This document shows, in pieces, positions 15,323-24,431 of a stretch of DNA of 46,273 bases. The DNA lies in NCBI GenBank assembly GCA_944326015.1, contig CALVCJ010000006.1, positions 1-46,273 on the forward strand, read 5' to 3'. Origin of the DNA: Candidatus Gastranaerophilales bacterium (lineage in GTDB: Bacteria; Cyanobacteriota; Vampirovibrionia; Gastranaerophilales; Gastranaerophilaceae). Each line of letters opens with the position of its first letter. Position 1 is the stretch's first letter. The translations under genes were made by a program, and so were the position numbers. Below the pieces are notes generated by a model that was not told where the DNA came from, did not search any database, and worked only from the letters and a program-made list of their open reading frames with translations.

Positions 15323-16863
15323 AATTATTAGAGAAGTTCATTTATATTTTATTATTTATAATTATTATTTTTTTTGCATATTCTTACACATCGGGGCTAA
15401 GATTTTGCGATGAGGATGATATTCTTACGGGATCCTGGCTTATTTCAAAAGGATACGTTATATATAAGGATTTTTTTTCACACCATATGCCTTTACCTTA
15501 TTTTGTAATGAGTATTCCATATTTATTTACAGACAATGTTTCGTTTGATTTCTTCAGATGTTTTTTTTATTATTTAGTTTTGGGCAGTTCTTTTTTTCTA
15601 TTGAATTTTTATACTAGAAACGGTTTAAAAAATTTATGGATGTTATTTTACATTTTGATTTTGTTAATGACATTTCCATTATTCAATGGTTATTGGGTGC
15701 TTGCAGATAGTTTTTTCGCAATCGGTGCATTGACTATATTTATAACTGTTTTTAACAATCCCGGATGCAAGTTTTCTACAATTGGGATGATTGCGATTGC
15801 TTTTGCCATACCTTTTTGCGTATTATCGACTCTTATATCAGTGTATCCTGTTATATTTTTGGGGGTGTATTATTTTTCAATACGTTTTATTAATAATAAT
15901 TTTAAATATTCTTTAAAATTGCTGAAGGAAGATTTGAAGTTTATAAGTATTATGTTGTGTCCGTTTCTTATCTGGATTGTATATATGTTAATTACCGGAA
16001 GTTTTAGTGATTTTATTCAGAACGGATATTTGTTTAACACAAAGTATTATTCTCTATTTAACGGAATGGATACCCCTTTTACATTGATTGCAAAACATTT
16101 TAAAAATATCGGATCATTATTTTTCTTTGACAAGAGTTTTATAGAATTTTTCTATAAATTTATATTTTTATACTTTTTGATGAAATTGATTTTTAAGAAA
16201 AAATATGATTTGGCTGTATTTTCATTCTTTTATGTATTCTTATTGAAAATGCGTCAAGGATTTCATGATGCAGCTTATTATTATGTAATTATCTATATTT
16301 CAGTTCTGGTATTAAAAGATATTGTTAAGTTTTGCCAAAATAAATTTTTAAAATTAATATCTTTTTTAATTTTTATTTTATTGACAATAAACACCGTATT
16401 TTATCCTTATATAAGCATAAATTTTTACTTTTGTAGTAAACTATTTGTTAATATAATATCTATTTTTCGTAATAACCCCATTCAATATAACAATGAAAAT
16501 ATTGTAGATAAGCTTCTGATGCAAGAAGACAAAATTTGGGCTATGCCTCTTGAGCCTAGAGTATATTATGCATATAAAAGAGAACCGGCGAACAAAAATA
16601 TCTTTTATTTACCTTGGCAGGCAATTGTGCCTGGTAACAATGAAAAAGTTATCGAAGATTTGGAAAATAAAAAGGTTAAGTTAATAATTTTTTATAAGGA
16701 TATTGATATTTGGGGATATCATGTTAAGAGTTATGCAAAGCCTGTGTATGAGTATATTATAAAAAATTATTATGTATATCCTGAATATAACAATTTATAC
16801 TTTCGAAATGAGTATAAAGAAGAATTTGATTCAATTTTAACAAATAGTCAAACTTATAAATAA
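15319..16863 (+). CDS. Multi-spanning GT-C-type glycosyltransferase
   Basis: The 514-residue integral membrane protein has about ten hydrophobic helices in the first 370 residues and a soluble tail. The first external loop contains LRFCDEDDILTGSW with adjacent acidic residues (about 27-40) and KDFFSHHMPLPYF (about 50-62), the pattern of GT-C enzymes (GT39/GT83-like) that take sugar from a polyprenyl phosphate donor. The GT2 gene just upstream, overlapping by four bases, would make that donor. The pair would decorate an envelope glycan, lipid or protein at the periplasmic face. Its base composition is even more AT-rich than its neighbours, partly because of the hydrophobic codons. The acceptor is unknown. 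Confidence 0.82.
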   Translation: MKLLEKFIYILLFIIIIFFAYSYTSGLRFCDEDDILTGSWLISKGYVIYKDFFSHHMPLPYFVMSIPYLFTDNVSFDFFRCFFYYLVLGSSFFLLNFYTRNGLKNLWMLFYILILLMTFPLFNGYWVLADSFFAIGALTIFITVFNNPGCKFSTIGMIAIAFAIPFCVLSTLISVYPVIFLGVYYFSIRFINNNFKYSLKLLKEDLKFISIMLCPFLIWIVYMLITGSFSDFIQNGYLFNTKYYSLFNGMDTPFTLIAKHFKNIGSLFFFDKSFIEFFYKFIFLYFLMKLIFKKKYDLAVFSFFYVFLLKMRQGFHDAAYYYVIIYISVLVLKDIVKFCQNKFLKLISFLIFILLTINTVFYPYISINFYFCSKLFVNIISIFRNNPIQYNNENIVDKLLMQEDKIWAMPLEPRVYYAYKREPANKNIFYLPWQAIVPGNNEKVIEDLENKKVKLIIFYKDIDIWGYHVKSYAKPVYEYIIKNYYVYPEYNNLYFRNEYKEEFDSILTNSQTYK

Positions 16864-16879
16864 AAAGATATTTTTATAG

Positions 16880-16885
16880 TAAAAT
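16880..16885 (+). promoter_or_regulatory. Possible -10 box for a leaderless dnaA
   Basis: TAAAAT ends six bases before the dnaA ATG at 16892, and no Shine-Dalgarno sequence is present. The -35 is not recognisable, so this is weaker than the dtd case. Confidence 0.35.
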
Positions 16886-16891
16886 TAAATT

Positions 16892-18274
16892 ATGGATGAA
16901 AAAGAGATATGGAGTAAAGCAAAAGAGGAGCTTTCAGAGACTGTTCCGACTTTTAAAATGTGGATTGAGCCTCTAAAACCTGTATCTTTTGACGGAAATG
17001 TTTTAACCTTGATTACTGCTCATGCGCTTGCCCCGCAGGCAATTAAATCTCAGCATGATTCGAAAATTCTTGAAGCGCTAAAAAATGCATTCGGTAAAAA
17101 TATAAGTTATAACATAGTTTATGACGAGGAGTTTGCTGAAACTTACCAGAAAGAGAAGAAAAAGGAACTCCAGAGAGCAAAACGTTCTCTGCCGGAGACT
17201 GATGAAAGCAGGATAATGGATAATCTTGCACAAATGCAGTCTTCTGCAAATCTGAATTTGAAGTATAAATTTTCAAACTTCGTGGTTGGAGAAAACAGCC
17301 GCTTTGCTCACGCTGCCGCTCTTGCTGTCGCTCAGAACCCTGCTAAAAAATACAATCCCTTATTTATTTACGGTGCATCAGGACTCGGGAAAACGCACTT
17401 GATGCAGGCTATAGGACATTACATTATTTTTAATAAACCTAAATTAAAAGTTAAATATATTAAAACAGAAGAATATGTTAATGAATTAATTAAAAATATT
17501 CAGTGCGGAGGCAACGACAGAAACGCACGTATGGATAAATTCCGGCAGAAATACAGAAATGTTGACGTGCTTTTGATTGATGATATTCAGTTTCTGGAAA
17601 GTAAAACTTATACAATGGAAGAAATTTTCCATACATTTGACAGTCTGCATAACAAAAATAAGCAGATTGTTATAACATCGGACAGACTACCCAAAGATAT
17701 TCCGACACTTCCCGACAGGCTGAGAACACGTTTTGAAATGGGATTGATGGTTGATATTACTCCTCCAGATTTTGAAACACGTGTTGCAATTTTGAGAAAT
17801 CTGGCGGAGCAGGCTAATGTTAAAGCCGATTTTGATGTCTTTGAATATATTGCCAAAAATTTTGTAAACAATGTCAGAGAGCTTGAAGGGGCTTTTAATA
17901 AAGTCAGTGCTTATGCAGATATTGAAAAAACAGAACTTACTCTTGCTTATGCAAAAAAAGTATTGAACTGTGAAGCGTCAAGAGAAGAACTTACAATTGA
18001 AAAAGTCGCAAGGGCGGCAGGAGAATATTACGGTGTATCTTTGAAAGATTTTTTGAGTTCCGCAAGAAACCAGCGTGTTTCATCAGCCCGTCATGTTGCG
18101 GTTTATATGGCGCGCGAGCTTACTCAAAAAAGTTTTGAAAGTATTGCAGAATTCTTTCAGAAAAAACACACAACAATGCTCTATTCTTATGAAAAAATAA
18201 GAGATGATTTAAAAACAAATAAAAATCTTGATCAGGATATTGCCGTAATAAGAAGAACTTTAAGGGGAAATTGA
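16892..18274 (+). CDS. dnaA: Chromosomal replication initiator DnaA
   Basis: DnaA binds DnaA boxes at oriC and melts the origin as an ATP-bound filament. Domain I is present (IWSKAKEELSETVPTFKMWIEPL), as is the AAA+ core with Walker A GASGLGKTHL (161-170), Walker B LLIDDIQFLE and the sensor region ITSDRLPKDIPTLPDRLRTR. The DNA-binding domain IV ends VYMARELTQKSFESIAEFF followed by QKKHTTMLYSYEKI. The usual GGRDHTT signature is altered to KKHTT, one residue shorter, with the Asp replaced by Lys; the MLYSYEKI tail resembles cyanobacterial DnaA. The 460-residue length is normal. It is followed directly by ruvA rather than dnaN, and I saw no DnaA-box cluster nearby, so oriC is probably elsewhere. 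Confidence 0.94.
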   Translation: MDEKEIWSKAKEELSETVPTFKMWIEPLKPVSFDGNVLTLITAHALAPQAIKSQHDSKILEALKNAFGKNISYNIVYDEEFAETYQKEKKKELQRAKRSLPETDESRIMDNLAQMQSSANLNLKYKFSNFVVGENSRFAHAAALAVAQNPAKKYNPLFIYGASGLGKTHLMQAIGHYIIFNKPKLKVKYIKTEEYVNELIKNIQCGGNDRNARMDKFRQKYRNVDVLLIDDIQFLESKTYTMEEIFHTFDSLHNKNKQIVITSDRLPKDIPTLPDRLRTRFEMGLMVDITPPDFETRVAILRNLAEQANVKADFDVFEYIAKNFVNNVRELEGAFNKVSAYADIEKTELTLAYAKKVLNCEASREELTIEKVARAAGEYYGVSLKDFLSSARNQRVSSARHVAVYMARELTQKSFESIAEFFQKKHTTMLYSYEKIRDDLKTNKNLDQDIAVIRRTLRGN

Positions 18275-18891
18275 TGTACGATTATATAAAAGGGATTTTA
18301 ACAAACAAATCAAATTCATCCAAGGGAACTTATATAACTGTTGAAACTTCAGGGATAGGCTATCTTCTTGAGGTTACCGGCAGAGATTTTTCTCAAATGC
18401 CTGACGGAGATATAAAAATTTATACCGTTCTTTTACATAGAGAGGACAAAATGAGTCTTTGCGGTTTTTTGCACAAGGAAGACAGAGATATTTTCAATAT
18501 CCTGACTTCCGTATCAGGTGTAGGTTCTAAAATGGCACTTACACTGCTTGACGAATTCGAATCCTCAGAACTTATCGGGTTTGTAATTGATGGGAACTAC
18601 AAAGAACTTACCCGTGCAAAAGGCGTGGGATCGAAATTAGCACAGAAGATTATTCTTGAATTAAAAGACAGATTGATGAATTATCAAACAAAGGAACCTA
18701 TAAAAATAACTTCAATCACTCCTGCCAAAATTGATGACAGGGCAGTTGAAGATGCTCAAATGGTTCTGGTATCTCTCGGCTACGAACGTAAAGAAATACA
18801 GGATGCAATTTCGAAAGCTCTTGCAACACTGAACGACAAAGCATCCGCTGAAGAAATTTTGAAAGAAGCTTTGAAAATATTGTCGGTTTAA
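18274..18891 (+). CDS. ruvA: Holliday junction branch migration protein RuvA
   Basis: RuvA tetramers bind four-way DNA junctions and load the RuvB motor. The 205-residue protein shows the OB domain (MYDYIKGILTNK, then VETSGIGYLLEV), two helix-hairpin-helix motifs (LTSVSGVGSKMALTLL and LTRAKGVGSKLAQKIILEL) and the C-terminal UBA-like domain III (DAQMVLVSLGYERKEIQDAI). The ATG shares its A with the dnaA stop (TGATG). The gene is convergent with the toxin gene, with one base between stop codons and no terminator. Confidence 0.96.
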   Translation: MYDYIKGILTNKSNSSKGTYITVETSGIGYLLEVTGRDFSQMPDGDIKIYTVLLHREDKMSLCGFLHKEDRDIFNILTSVSGVGSKMALTLLDEFESSELIGFVIDGNYKELTRAKGVGSKLAQKIILELKDRLMNYQTKEPIKITSITPAKIDDRAVEDAQMVLVSLGYERKEIQDAISKALATLNDKASAEEILKEALKILSV

Positions 18892-18892
18892 G

Positions 18893-19166
18893 CTACTTGT
18901 TAAATAATTCGGAATGAGAACCTAGCCTGATTAAGAATAACTCATCATCAACAATTTTGTATATTATAAGCCAGTCAGGAGTTATATGACATTCTCTGCA
19001 TGAATTATAATTGACTAACAGATGGTCTTTGTATTTGTCAGGTAATTTTTCGTCTGTAATCAGAATTTTTAGGACTGTCTCAAGTTTAGACATATCTTTT
19101 TTCTGCTTTAATGCCAATTTGTAATCTTTTTTGAACTGGTTTGTGCGGGTAATAAGTTTTAATCAT
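18893..19166 (-). pseudogene. YafQ/RelE-type toxin, frameshifted near its start
   Basis: The family is the type II mRNA-interferase toxins of YafQ type. The body is well preserved: NQFKKDYKLALKQKKDMSKL, then LPDKYKDHLLVNY, a YafQ-like ECHITPDWLIIYKI and LIRLGSHSELF. The natural start should be the ATG at 19166, which overlaps the antitoxin stop (ATGATTAA), but the reading frame from it fails. Removing one T from the pair at 19154-19155 restores MIKTITRTNQFKKDYK joined to the body. As it stands only a TTG at 19117 could open the frame, giving a toxin without its first helix. Either the toxin is inactivated or the base is a sequencing error. Confidence 0.75.
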
Positions 19167-19425
19167 TCAGATCATCCATTAAAGATTCAATATTGTTAAA
19201 AGATTTGCAATTTTTTTTGCTTTCTGCGTCTTGAATTGCTTTTAATGTCTGTTCATCAGGAATTTCAATGTTAAACGGTAACTTGCCTGTTCGAGCTATT
19301 TCATTGTAATACAATTCAATAGCCAGAGTTTGTGAAATATTAAGTTTAGACAAAACCTTCTCGACATCCTTAATAAGCTGTGCATCAAGCGGTCTAAAAT
19401 TTTCAAATTGGCTGTTTGTACTCAT
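19159..19425 (-). CDS. RelB/DinJ-type antitoxin
   Basis: The 88-residue partner of the downstream YafQ-like toxin. A short ribbon-helix-helix-like region (PLDAQLIKDVEKVLSKLNIS, then QTLAIELYYNEIARTGKLPF, about 12-51) matches DinJ/RelB dimerisation and DNA binding. The LPFNIEIPDEQTLKAIQDAE segment leads to the toxin-neutralising tail. The pair normally represses its own promoter. The stop overlaps the expected toxin start by eight bases, the usual antitoxin-toxin coupling. The antitoxin is intact although the toxin is not. Confidence 0.85.
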   Translation of the reverse strand: MSTNSQFENFRPLDAQLIKDVEKVLSKLNISQTLAIELYYNEIARTGKLPFNIEIPDEQTLKAIQDAESKKNCKSFNNIESLMDDLND

Positions 19426-19461
19426 ATGTAAAATCCTTTTTAAATATTTTATATAGCATAT

Positions 19462-19704
19462 TTAAGAATTTTTTTCAATACCTTTAAATAGTTCATTTAT
19501 ATCGACTTCAAGAGCTCTGGCAATCAGATACAGATTTATTGCGCTTGGTATTTGTTTACTGCGTTCAATTGCATTTATAGAATTTTCACTCATATTTACT
19601 TTTTCTGCTAATTCAGCTTGTGATAATTCTTTTCGATTTCGTTCTGCTCGTATATTTAAACCTAATGCTCGTATATTCATTTTTTTATTATCGTGTATTG
19701 ACAT
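19462..19704 (-). CDS. XRE-family HTH transcriptional regulator
   Basis: The 80-residue single-domain protein has a lambda-Cro-like helix-turn-helix: LGLNIRAERNRKELSQAELA (about 14-33), EKVNMSENSINAIERSKQIP (about 34-53) and a final helix NLYLIARALEVDINELFKGI. There is no effector domain. It sits 36 bases upstream of the antitoxin gene on the same strand and is divergent from a small broken gene, with a palindrome between. It probably regulates itself and that gene, perhaps also the toxin-antitoxin pair. A start at the ATG of MNIRALG (nine residues in) is also possible. Confidence 0.9.
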   Translation of the reverse strand: MSIHDNKKMNIRALGLNIRAERNRKELSQAELAEKVNMSENSINAIERSKQIPSAINLYLIARALEVDINELFKGIEKNS

Positions 19705-19736
19705 AAATTTTACAACATGATAAACTTTGATTATGT

Positions 19737-19750
19737 CATAGTTTACTATG
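19737..19750. promoter_or_regulatory. Operator-like palindrome
   Basis: CATAGT-TT-ACTATG is a perfect inverted repeat in the gap between the divergent XRE gene and the small plus-strand gene. A half-related ATAAACT lies 15-20 bases to the left. The site fits binding by a dimeric XRE repressor. Confidence 0.5.
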
Positions 19751-19779
19751 ATTTAATCAATATAAACATAGGAGGATTT

Positions 19780-19996
19780 ATGGCAAATCTCGCTGATATG
19801 ATAGAAGATATAGGTATGAAGATTTACGAAATTCAGTCAATAAACAAATGTATGCATGATGTGCTGCTATATTAACAATAAAGATGACTGTTCGCATGTT
19901 TTGCCTGTTGCTGAAATTGCATGCAAAAGATTAGAAAAGCTCACCGGTGATTACAGTGAGCTTGAATCTGAAATATATCGTAGATGTTTTCTTTAG
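19780..19996 (+). pseudogene. Small unknown gene, apparently frameshifted
   Basis: A perfect AGGAGG (19770-19775) precedes the ATG at 19780. The frame gives 31 residues (MANLADMIEDIGMKIYEIQS and on) and stops at 19875. From 19856 the +1 frame continues as a coherent acidic, cysteine-bearing peptide (MMCCYINNKDDCSHVLPVAE, then IACKRLEKLTGDYSELESEI) to a stop at 19996. Joining the frames gives a protein of about 70 residues. It is divergent from the XRE gene and shares its operator region, as regulator/target pairs often do. Function unknown. It may be a decayed gene, a sequencing error, or two overlapping small genes. Confidence 0.5.
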
Positions 19997-20018
19997 ATGC
20001 TGAAACAAAGTTCAGCAT
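19997..20018. terminator. REP-like palindrome acting as a terminator
   Basis: ATGCTGAA-acaaag-TTCAGCAT, directly after the stop of the small gene and followed by AAATTTTTT on the plus strand. It is the same hairpin family as 11482-11502 and lies between convergent genes. Confidence 0.6.
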
Positions 20019-20025
20019 AAATTTT

Positions 20026-21021
20026 TTATAATAAAAGAGCAATAAATGCAGCTGCTACCATTGCGGGTCCAAACGGCATATATGTTCTGTTTTCAGGGTG
20101 TTCTCTCAAACCTTTGAATATAAATATACATGATAATATGCCCAAAATTCCTAGAACAATGGCAAATGCTGTATATAATGCAATATTTTCAACGGTTATA
20201 GCTCTATAATATTGTAATGCATAAAATGTTATTGCAAATAATACAAAAACTAAAAATGTTATAAGTGTTTTCCAATCTTTATTTTTAATCATTCCCTTTA
20301 TAAATATAGGCAGGAATAAAATTACCTGAATAATAACAGACATTCCAAGAACTACTAATAATGCCTTCCATCCGAGAAGTGCTCCCAGGCCTGCTGCAAT
20401 AAAAGTGTCACCTTCACCGAAAGCTCTTGTTCCGACTATTAAATAACCAGCCCTTGCACAAATTTCTAAAATAACAATACCTGCAAGAATTCCGAGAAGT
20501 GACATTGTGATAGGGTTATTCATAATTATATATTTAGTAAATTCAAAAGGTGTTCCTGCCTGTTGAATCTGGTAAAGTGATATGCATGTTACAATAATTG
20601 CATACAAAAAACCAATTCCGGCCAGAAGATATGCGTGAAGATCATAAACAACTTTTTCTTTAATATCAGTTCCTGCAATTACAATAAGCAAAGATGAAAT
20701 TATCCAGGCAAATACAAGGTCAATGCTTACTCCGAATTTCATAAACATAAGTGTAAATATAATAGCTGTGAAGAGTTCTACTATTGGGTACTGGATACTT
20801 ATACGTTCATGACAGAATGCACATTTCCCTCTTAAAAATAAATATGAAAGAACCGGTATGTTATGCCACCATTTTAAAGGTGTCTGGCATTTAGGGCATT
20901 TTGAAGCCGGAAAAACAATAGATTCTTCGCTCAAAGTTCTTAAAATTACGACATTCAAAAAACTTCCTATACACAATCCGGTAATAAATACAAGTATTAA
21001 AAATATAATCATTGCTCCCAT
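20026..21021 (-). CDS. pilD: Type IV prepilin peptidase / N-methyltransferase
   Basis: This inner-membrane aspartic protease (A24 family) cleaves prepilin leaders and methylates the new N-terminus. Residues 4-22 form the first helix (IFLILVFITGLCIGSFLNVV). Zinc-binding cysteines appear as CPKC and CAFC (about 42-72), and WWHNIPVLSYLFLRGKC is typical. The two catalytic aspartates are in GTDIKEKVVYD and AFGEGDTFIAAGLG (the GxGD motif). The 331-residue protein has about eight helices. AAAGGAGA precedes the ATG. It lies 15 bases downstream of a SigF-like sigma factor gene, so pilus processing and its sigma factor are probably co-expressed. The likely client in this window is the prepilin at 29579-30886. 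Confidence 0.95.
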   Translation of the reverse strand: MGAMIIFLILVFITGLCIGSFLNVVILRTLSEESIVFPASKCPKCQTPLKWWHNIPVLSYLFLRGKCAFCHERISIQYPIVELFTAIIFTLMFMKFGVSIDLVFAWIISSLLIVIAGTDIKEKVVYDLHAYLLAGIGFLYAIIVTCISLYQIQQAGTPFEFTKYIIMNNPITMSLLGILAGIVILEICARAGYLIVGTRAFGEGDTFIAAGLGALLGWKALLVVLGMSVIIQVILFLPIFIKGMIKNKDWKTLITFLVFVLFAITFYALQYYRAITVENIALYTAFAIVLGILGILSCIFIFKGLREHPENRTYMPFGPAMVAAAFIALLL

Positions 21022-21036
21022 TTTTTTGTGTCTCCT

Positions 21037-21828
21037 TTAATTGCCATCTTTAGATTTTATTATTTCGTACATTTTACTCAAAGCTTTTTTCAGTCTTCTT
21101 GAAACCTGCATCTGTGAAATGTGGATTTTTTCAGATATTTCACGCTGATTTAAATCCTGATAATAACTCATTTCAATAATTTGCTGTAAGTCTTGCGGTA
21201 ATTTTTTGATTGCTGCAGCGAGCATTATTTTATTTTCATACGAATTCATAAATTCTTGATAGTCGCCTGATGGAATTTTATCAATAAGCGTTAAATCATC
21301 ATCGTCTACAGAAGATATCGCCTGATCAAGAGATAGTGTACTTTTGCACAATTCAATTTCCATTACTTCATGAATTTTGCTGACCGATATACCGACAATA
21401 TTTGCAATCTGTTCTTCTGACGGGTCTTCAATACCTCGTCCTTTTAACTGTTTAATGGCAGTGCTGATTTTAAAAACAAGTTCCTGAAGCTCTCTCGGAG
21501 CTTTAATCATTGAAGCTTTATCTCTGAGATAGTGTTTAATTTCACCTCTAATAAAATATGATGCATAAGTTTTGAATTTCGCATTTTTATCAGGGTCAAA
21601 AAATTCAATTGCTTTAATTAAACCTATTGATCCTACTTGAACTAAATCTTCATTGGAAATCCCTGATTGAGCAGCAATGTTTCCTGCAATCTTTTTAACC
21701 AGAAGCATTCCGTTTTCTACAATATTGAGATGAAGCATTCTTTTTTTCTTCTCGTCTTTGCAGGCTTTGTAGGCGAGAAGTTGTTCGTCAAGGTCTTCAA
21801 TACTGTTTTTTTTCTTACTTTCCAACAA
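21037..21828 (-). CDS. Alternative sigma factor of the SigF/SigB/FliA group
   Basis: This is a group 3 sigma-70 factor. Region 2 is present (LVQVGSIGLIKAIEFFDPD, then FKTYASYFIRGEIKHYLRD), as are region 3 (PRELQELVFKISTAIKQL, PSEEQIANIVGISVSKIHEV) and region 4 (LPQDLQQIIEMSYYQDLNQR, EISEKIHISQMQVSRRLKKA). I place the start at the TTG at 21828, six bases after GTGGAG; the more upstream ATG at 21882 lies inside the promoter and gives a non-conserved tail. This leaves 263 residues, a normal length. It is immediately upstream of pilD. In cyanobacteria SigF controls type IV pili, so the pairing suggests the same role here (inference). Confidence 0.9.
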   Translation of the reverse strand: MLESKKKNSIEDLDEQLLAYKACKDEKKKRMLHLNIVENGMLLVKKIAGNIAAQSGISNEDLVQVGSIGLIKAIEFFDPDKNAKFKTYASYFIRGEIKHYLRDKASMIKAPRELQELVFKISTAIKQLKGRGIEDPSEEQIANIVGISVSKIHEVMEIELCKSTLSLDQAISSVDDDDLTLIDKIPSGDYQEFMNSYENKIMLAAAIKKLPQDLQQIIEMSYYQDLNQREISEKIHISQMQVSRRLKKALSKMYEIIKSKDGN

Positions 21829-21849
21829 ATTAATCTCCACTTTACTTAT

Positions 21850-21878
21850 ATTATAGCATAATATTTTTGTTTTAGAAA
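21850..21878 (-). promoter_or_regulatory. Promoter of the sigma factor-pilD operon
   Basis: On the minus strand TTTCTA (21878-21873), 17-nt spacer, TATAAT (21855-21850) with TGC upstream (extended -10). GTGGAG follows at 21840-21835, so the 5' leader is only a few bases long. Confidence 0.65.
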
Positions 21879-21953
21879 TCATTAAATTTACGTAATAATT
21901 TTTGCTGCATGAAAAATTTTTGTGTTAGTATTATACAATAACGGAGTAGAAAA

Positions 21954-22235
21954 ATGATTACTATTAAAGATGTAGAACATGTAGCAAAACTTGCAAGACT
22001 TGAATTAACACAAGATGAAAAAGAGCTTTATACAAAACAATTAGGTGATGTACTAAAATATGTTGATCAGATGAACGAAGTTGATACTACAAATGTTAAG
22101 CCCATGTGTCAGGTTATTGATTTTTGTAATGTTATGAGAGAAGACAAAGTTGTTCAGGAAATCAGCAAAGAAGATTTGATGGCTAATGCGCCTGATGTTG
22201 AAAATGGTTTCTTTAAAGTGCCGAAAATTAATTAA
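21954..22235 (+). CDS. gatC: Asp-tRNA(Asn)/Glu-tRNA(Gln) amidotransferase subunit C
   Basis: The small GatC subunit stabilises the GatCAB complex, which amidates Glu-tRNA(Gln) or Asp-tRNA(Asn). The 93-residue protein has the family pattern: ITIKDVEHVAKLARLELTQD (2-21), ELYTKQLGDVLKYVDQMNEV (about 24-43) and the C-terminal ANAPDVENGFFKVPKI. GGAG precedes the ATG. gatA and gatB are not adjacent, which is common in this lineage. Confidence 0.95.
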   Translation: MITIKDVEHVAKLARLELTQDEKELYTKQLGDVLKYVDQMNEVDTTNVKPMCQVIDFCNVMREDKVVQEISKEDLMANAPDVENGFFKVPKIN

Positions 22236-22261
22236 ATAAAAGCATATAAAGCAAAACAAAA

Positions 22262-22302
22262 GGGGGGTAAAGTTAATTCAGGTTTAGAGGAACAAAACGA
22301 TC
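22262..22302 (+). promoter_or_regulatory. pyrG leader with G6 run and complementary C-run
   Basis: In the 122-nt gap before pyrG, AGGGGGG is followed about 35 bases later by CCCCT, able to pair. B. subtilis pyrG is controlled by G-addition at its transcript start under low CTP, but here no terminator hairpin with a T-run is visible, so control by that route is only a speculation. Confidence 0.2.
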
Positions 22303-22348
22303 CCCTGTGAGTGCATAATTATATAAAATTTTTTGAATGTTGTGTTGA

Positions 22349-23959
<1,611 letters not shown>

Positions 23960-24095
23960 ACGATTTTGATAGATACGTTTTAAATTTATTGTGTTGAGTA
24001 CAGATGTTACAAAACGTTACAGAAATTTTTTGTAATAATCAGTTTTTTTTGTTGTAAAATATCTTTATTGTAAAAATAAAAAGAGGTTTTTAATA

Positions 24096-24431
24096 ATGAA
24101 TACAGCAGTTTTAGTGGGCAGAGTCGGCAGGGATGCAGAAATAAGATATTTTGAATCAGGTAAAGTTAAGGCTAATTTTTCTATAGCTGTTAATCGCTGG
24201 GATGCCAAAACGAAATCAGAAGTTACTGATTGGTTCAATGTTGATGTTTGGGACAAGCTTGCAGAATTTGCTGGTGAATACGTTAAAAAGGGAATTCAGG
24301 TCGCTGTTGACGGAAGAATAGGACAGAATAAGTGGACTGATAAAGCAACAGGTAATGAAAGAGAGAATTTCCTTATAATTGCAAACAACATAAGGCTTCT
24401 TGGTTCAAAAAGAGATATTCAGGAAATATGA
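24096..24431 (+). CDS. ssb: Single-stranded DNA-binding protein, short form
   Basis: The OB-fold SSB is recognisable from MNTAVLVGRVGRDAEIRYFE, FSIAVNRWDAK, DWFNVDVWDKLAEFAGEYVK and GIQVAVDGRIGQNKW. It has only 111 residues and ends ...GSKRDIQEI, so the usual disordered linker and acidic tip (DDDIPF type) that recruits repair partners are missing. It may be a second, specialised SSB or a clade-specific short form. AAGAGG precedes the ATG. It overlaps the following kinase gene by four bases, an odd metabolic neighbour. Confidence 0.92.
   Translation: MNTAVLVGRVGRDAEIRYFESGKVKANFSIAVNRWDAKTKSEVTDWFNVDVWDKLAEFAGEYVKKGIQVAVDGRIGQNKWTDKATGNERENFLIIANNIRLLGSKRDIQEI

Noticed and set aside
16864..16891. 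oriC next to dnaA
   Set aside because: No cluster of DnaA boxes or AT-rich unwinding repeats is seen on either side, and dnaN/rpmH are not adjacent.
21829..21882. Longer N-terminus for the sigma factor starting at the ATG at 21882
   Set aside because: That start lies upstream of or within the TATAAT promoter, and the extra residues do not look like sigma region 1; the TTG after GTGGAG fits better.
22262..22302. pyrG attenuator of the Bacillus type
   Set aside because: The G6 and C4 runs can pair but there is no terminator hairpin with a T-run before the ATG, so it is listed only as a weak regulatory note.
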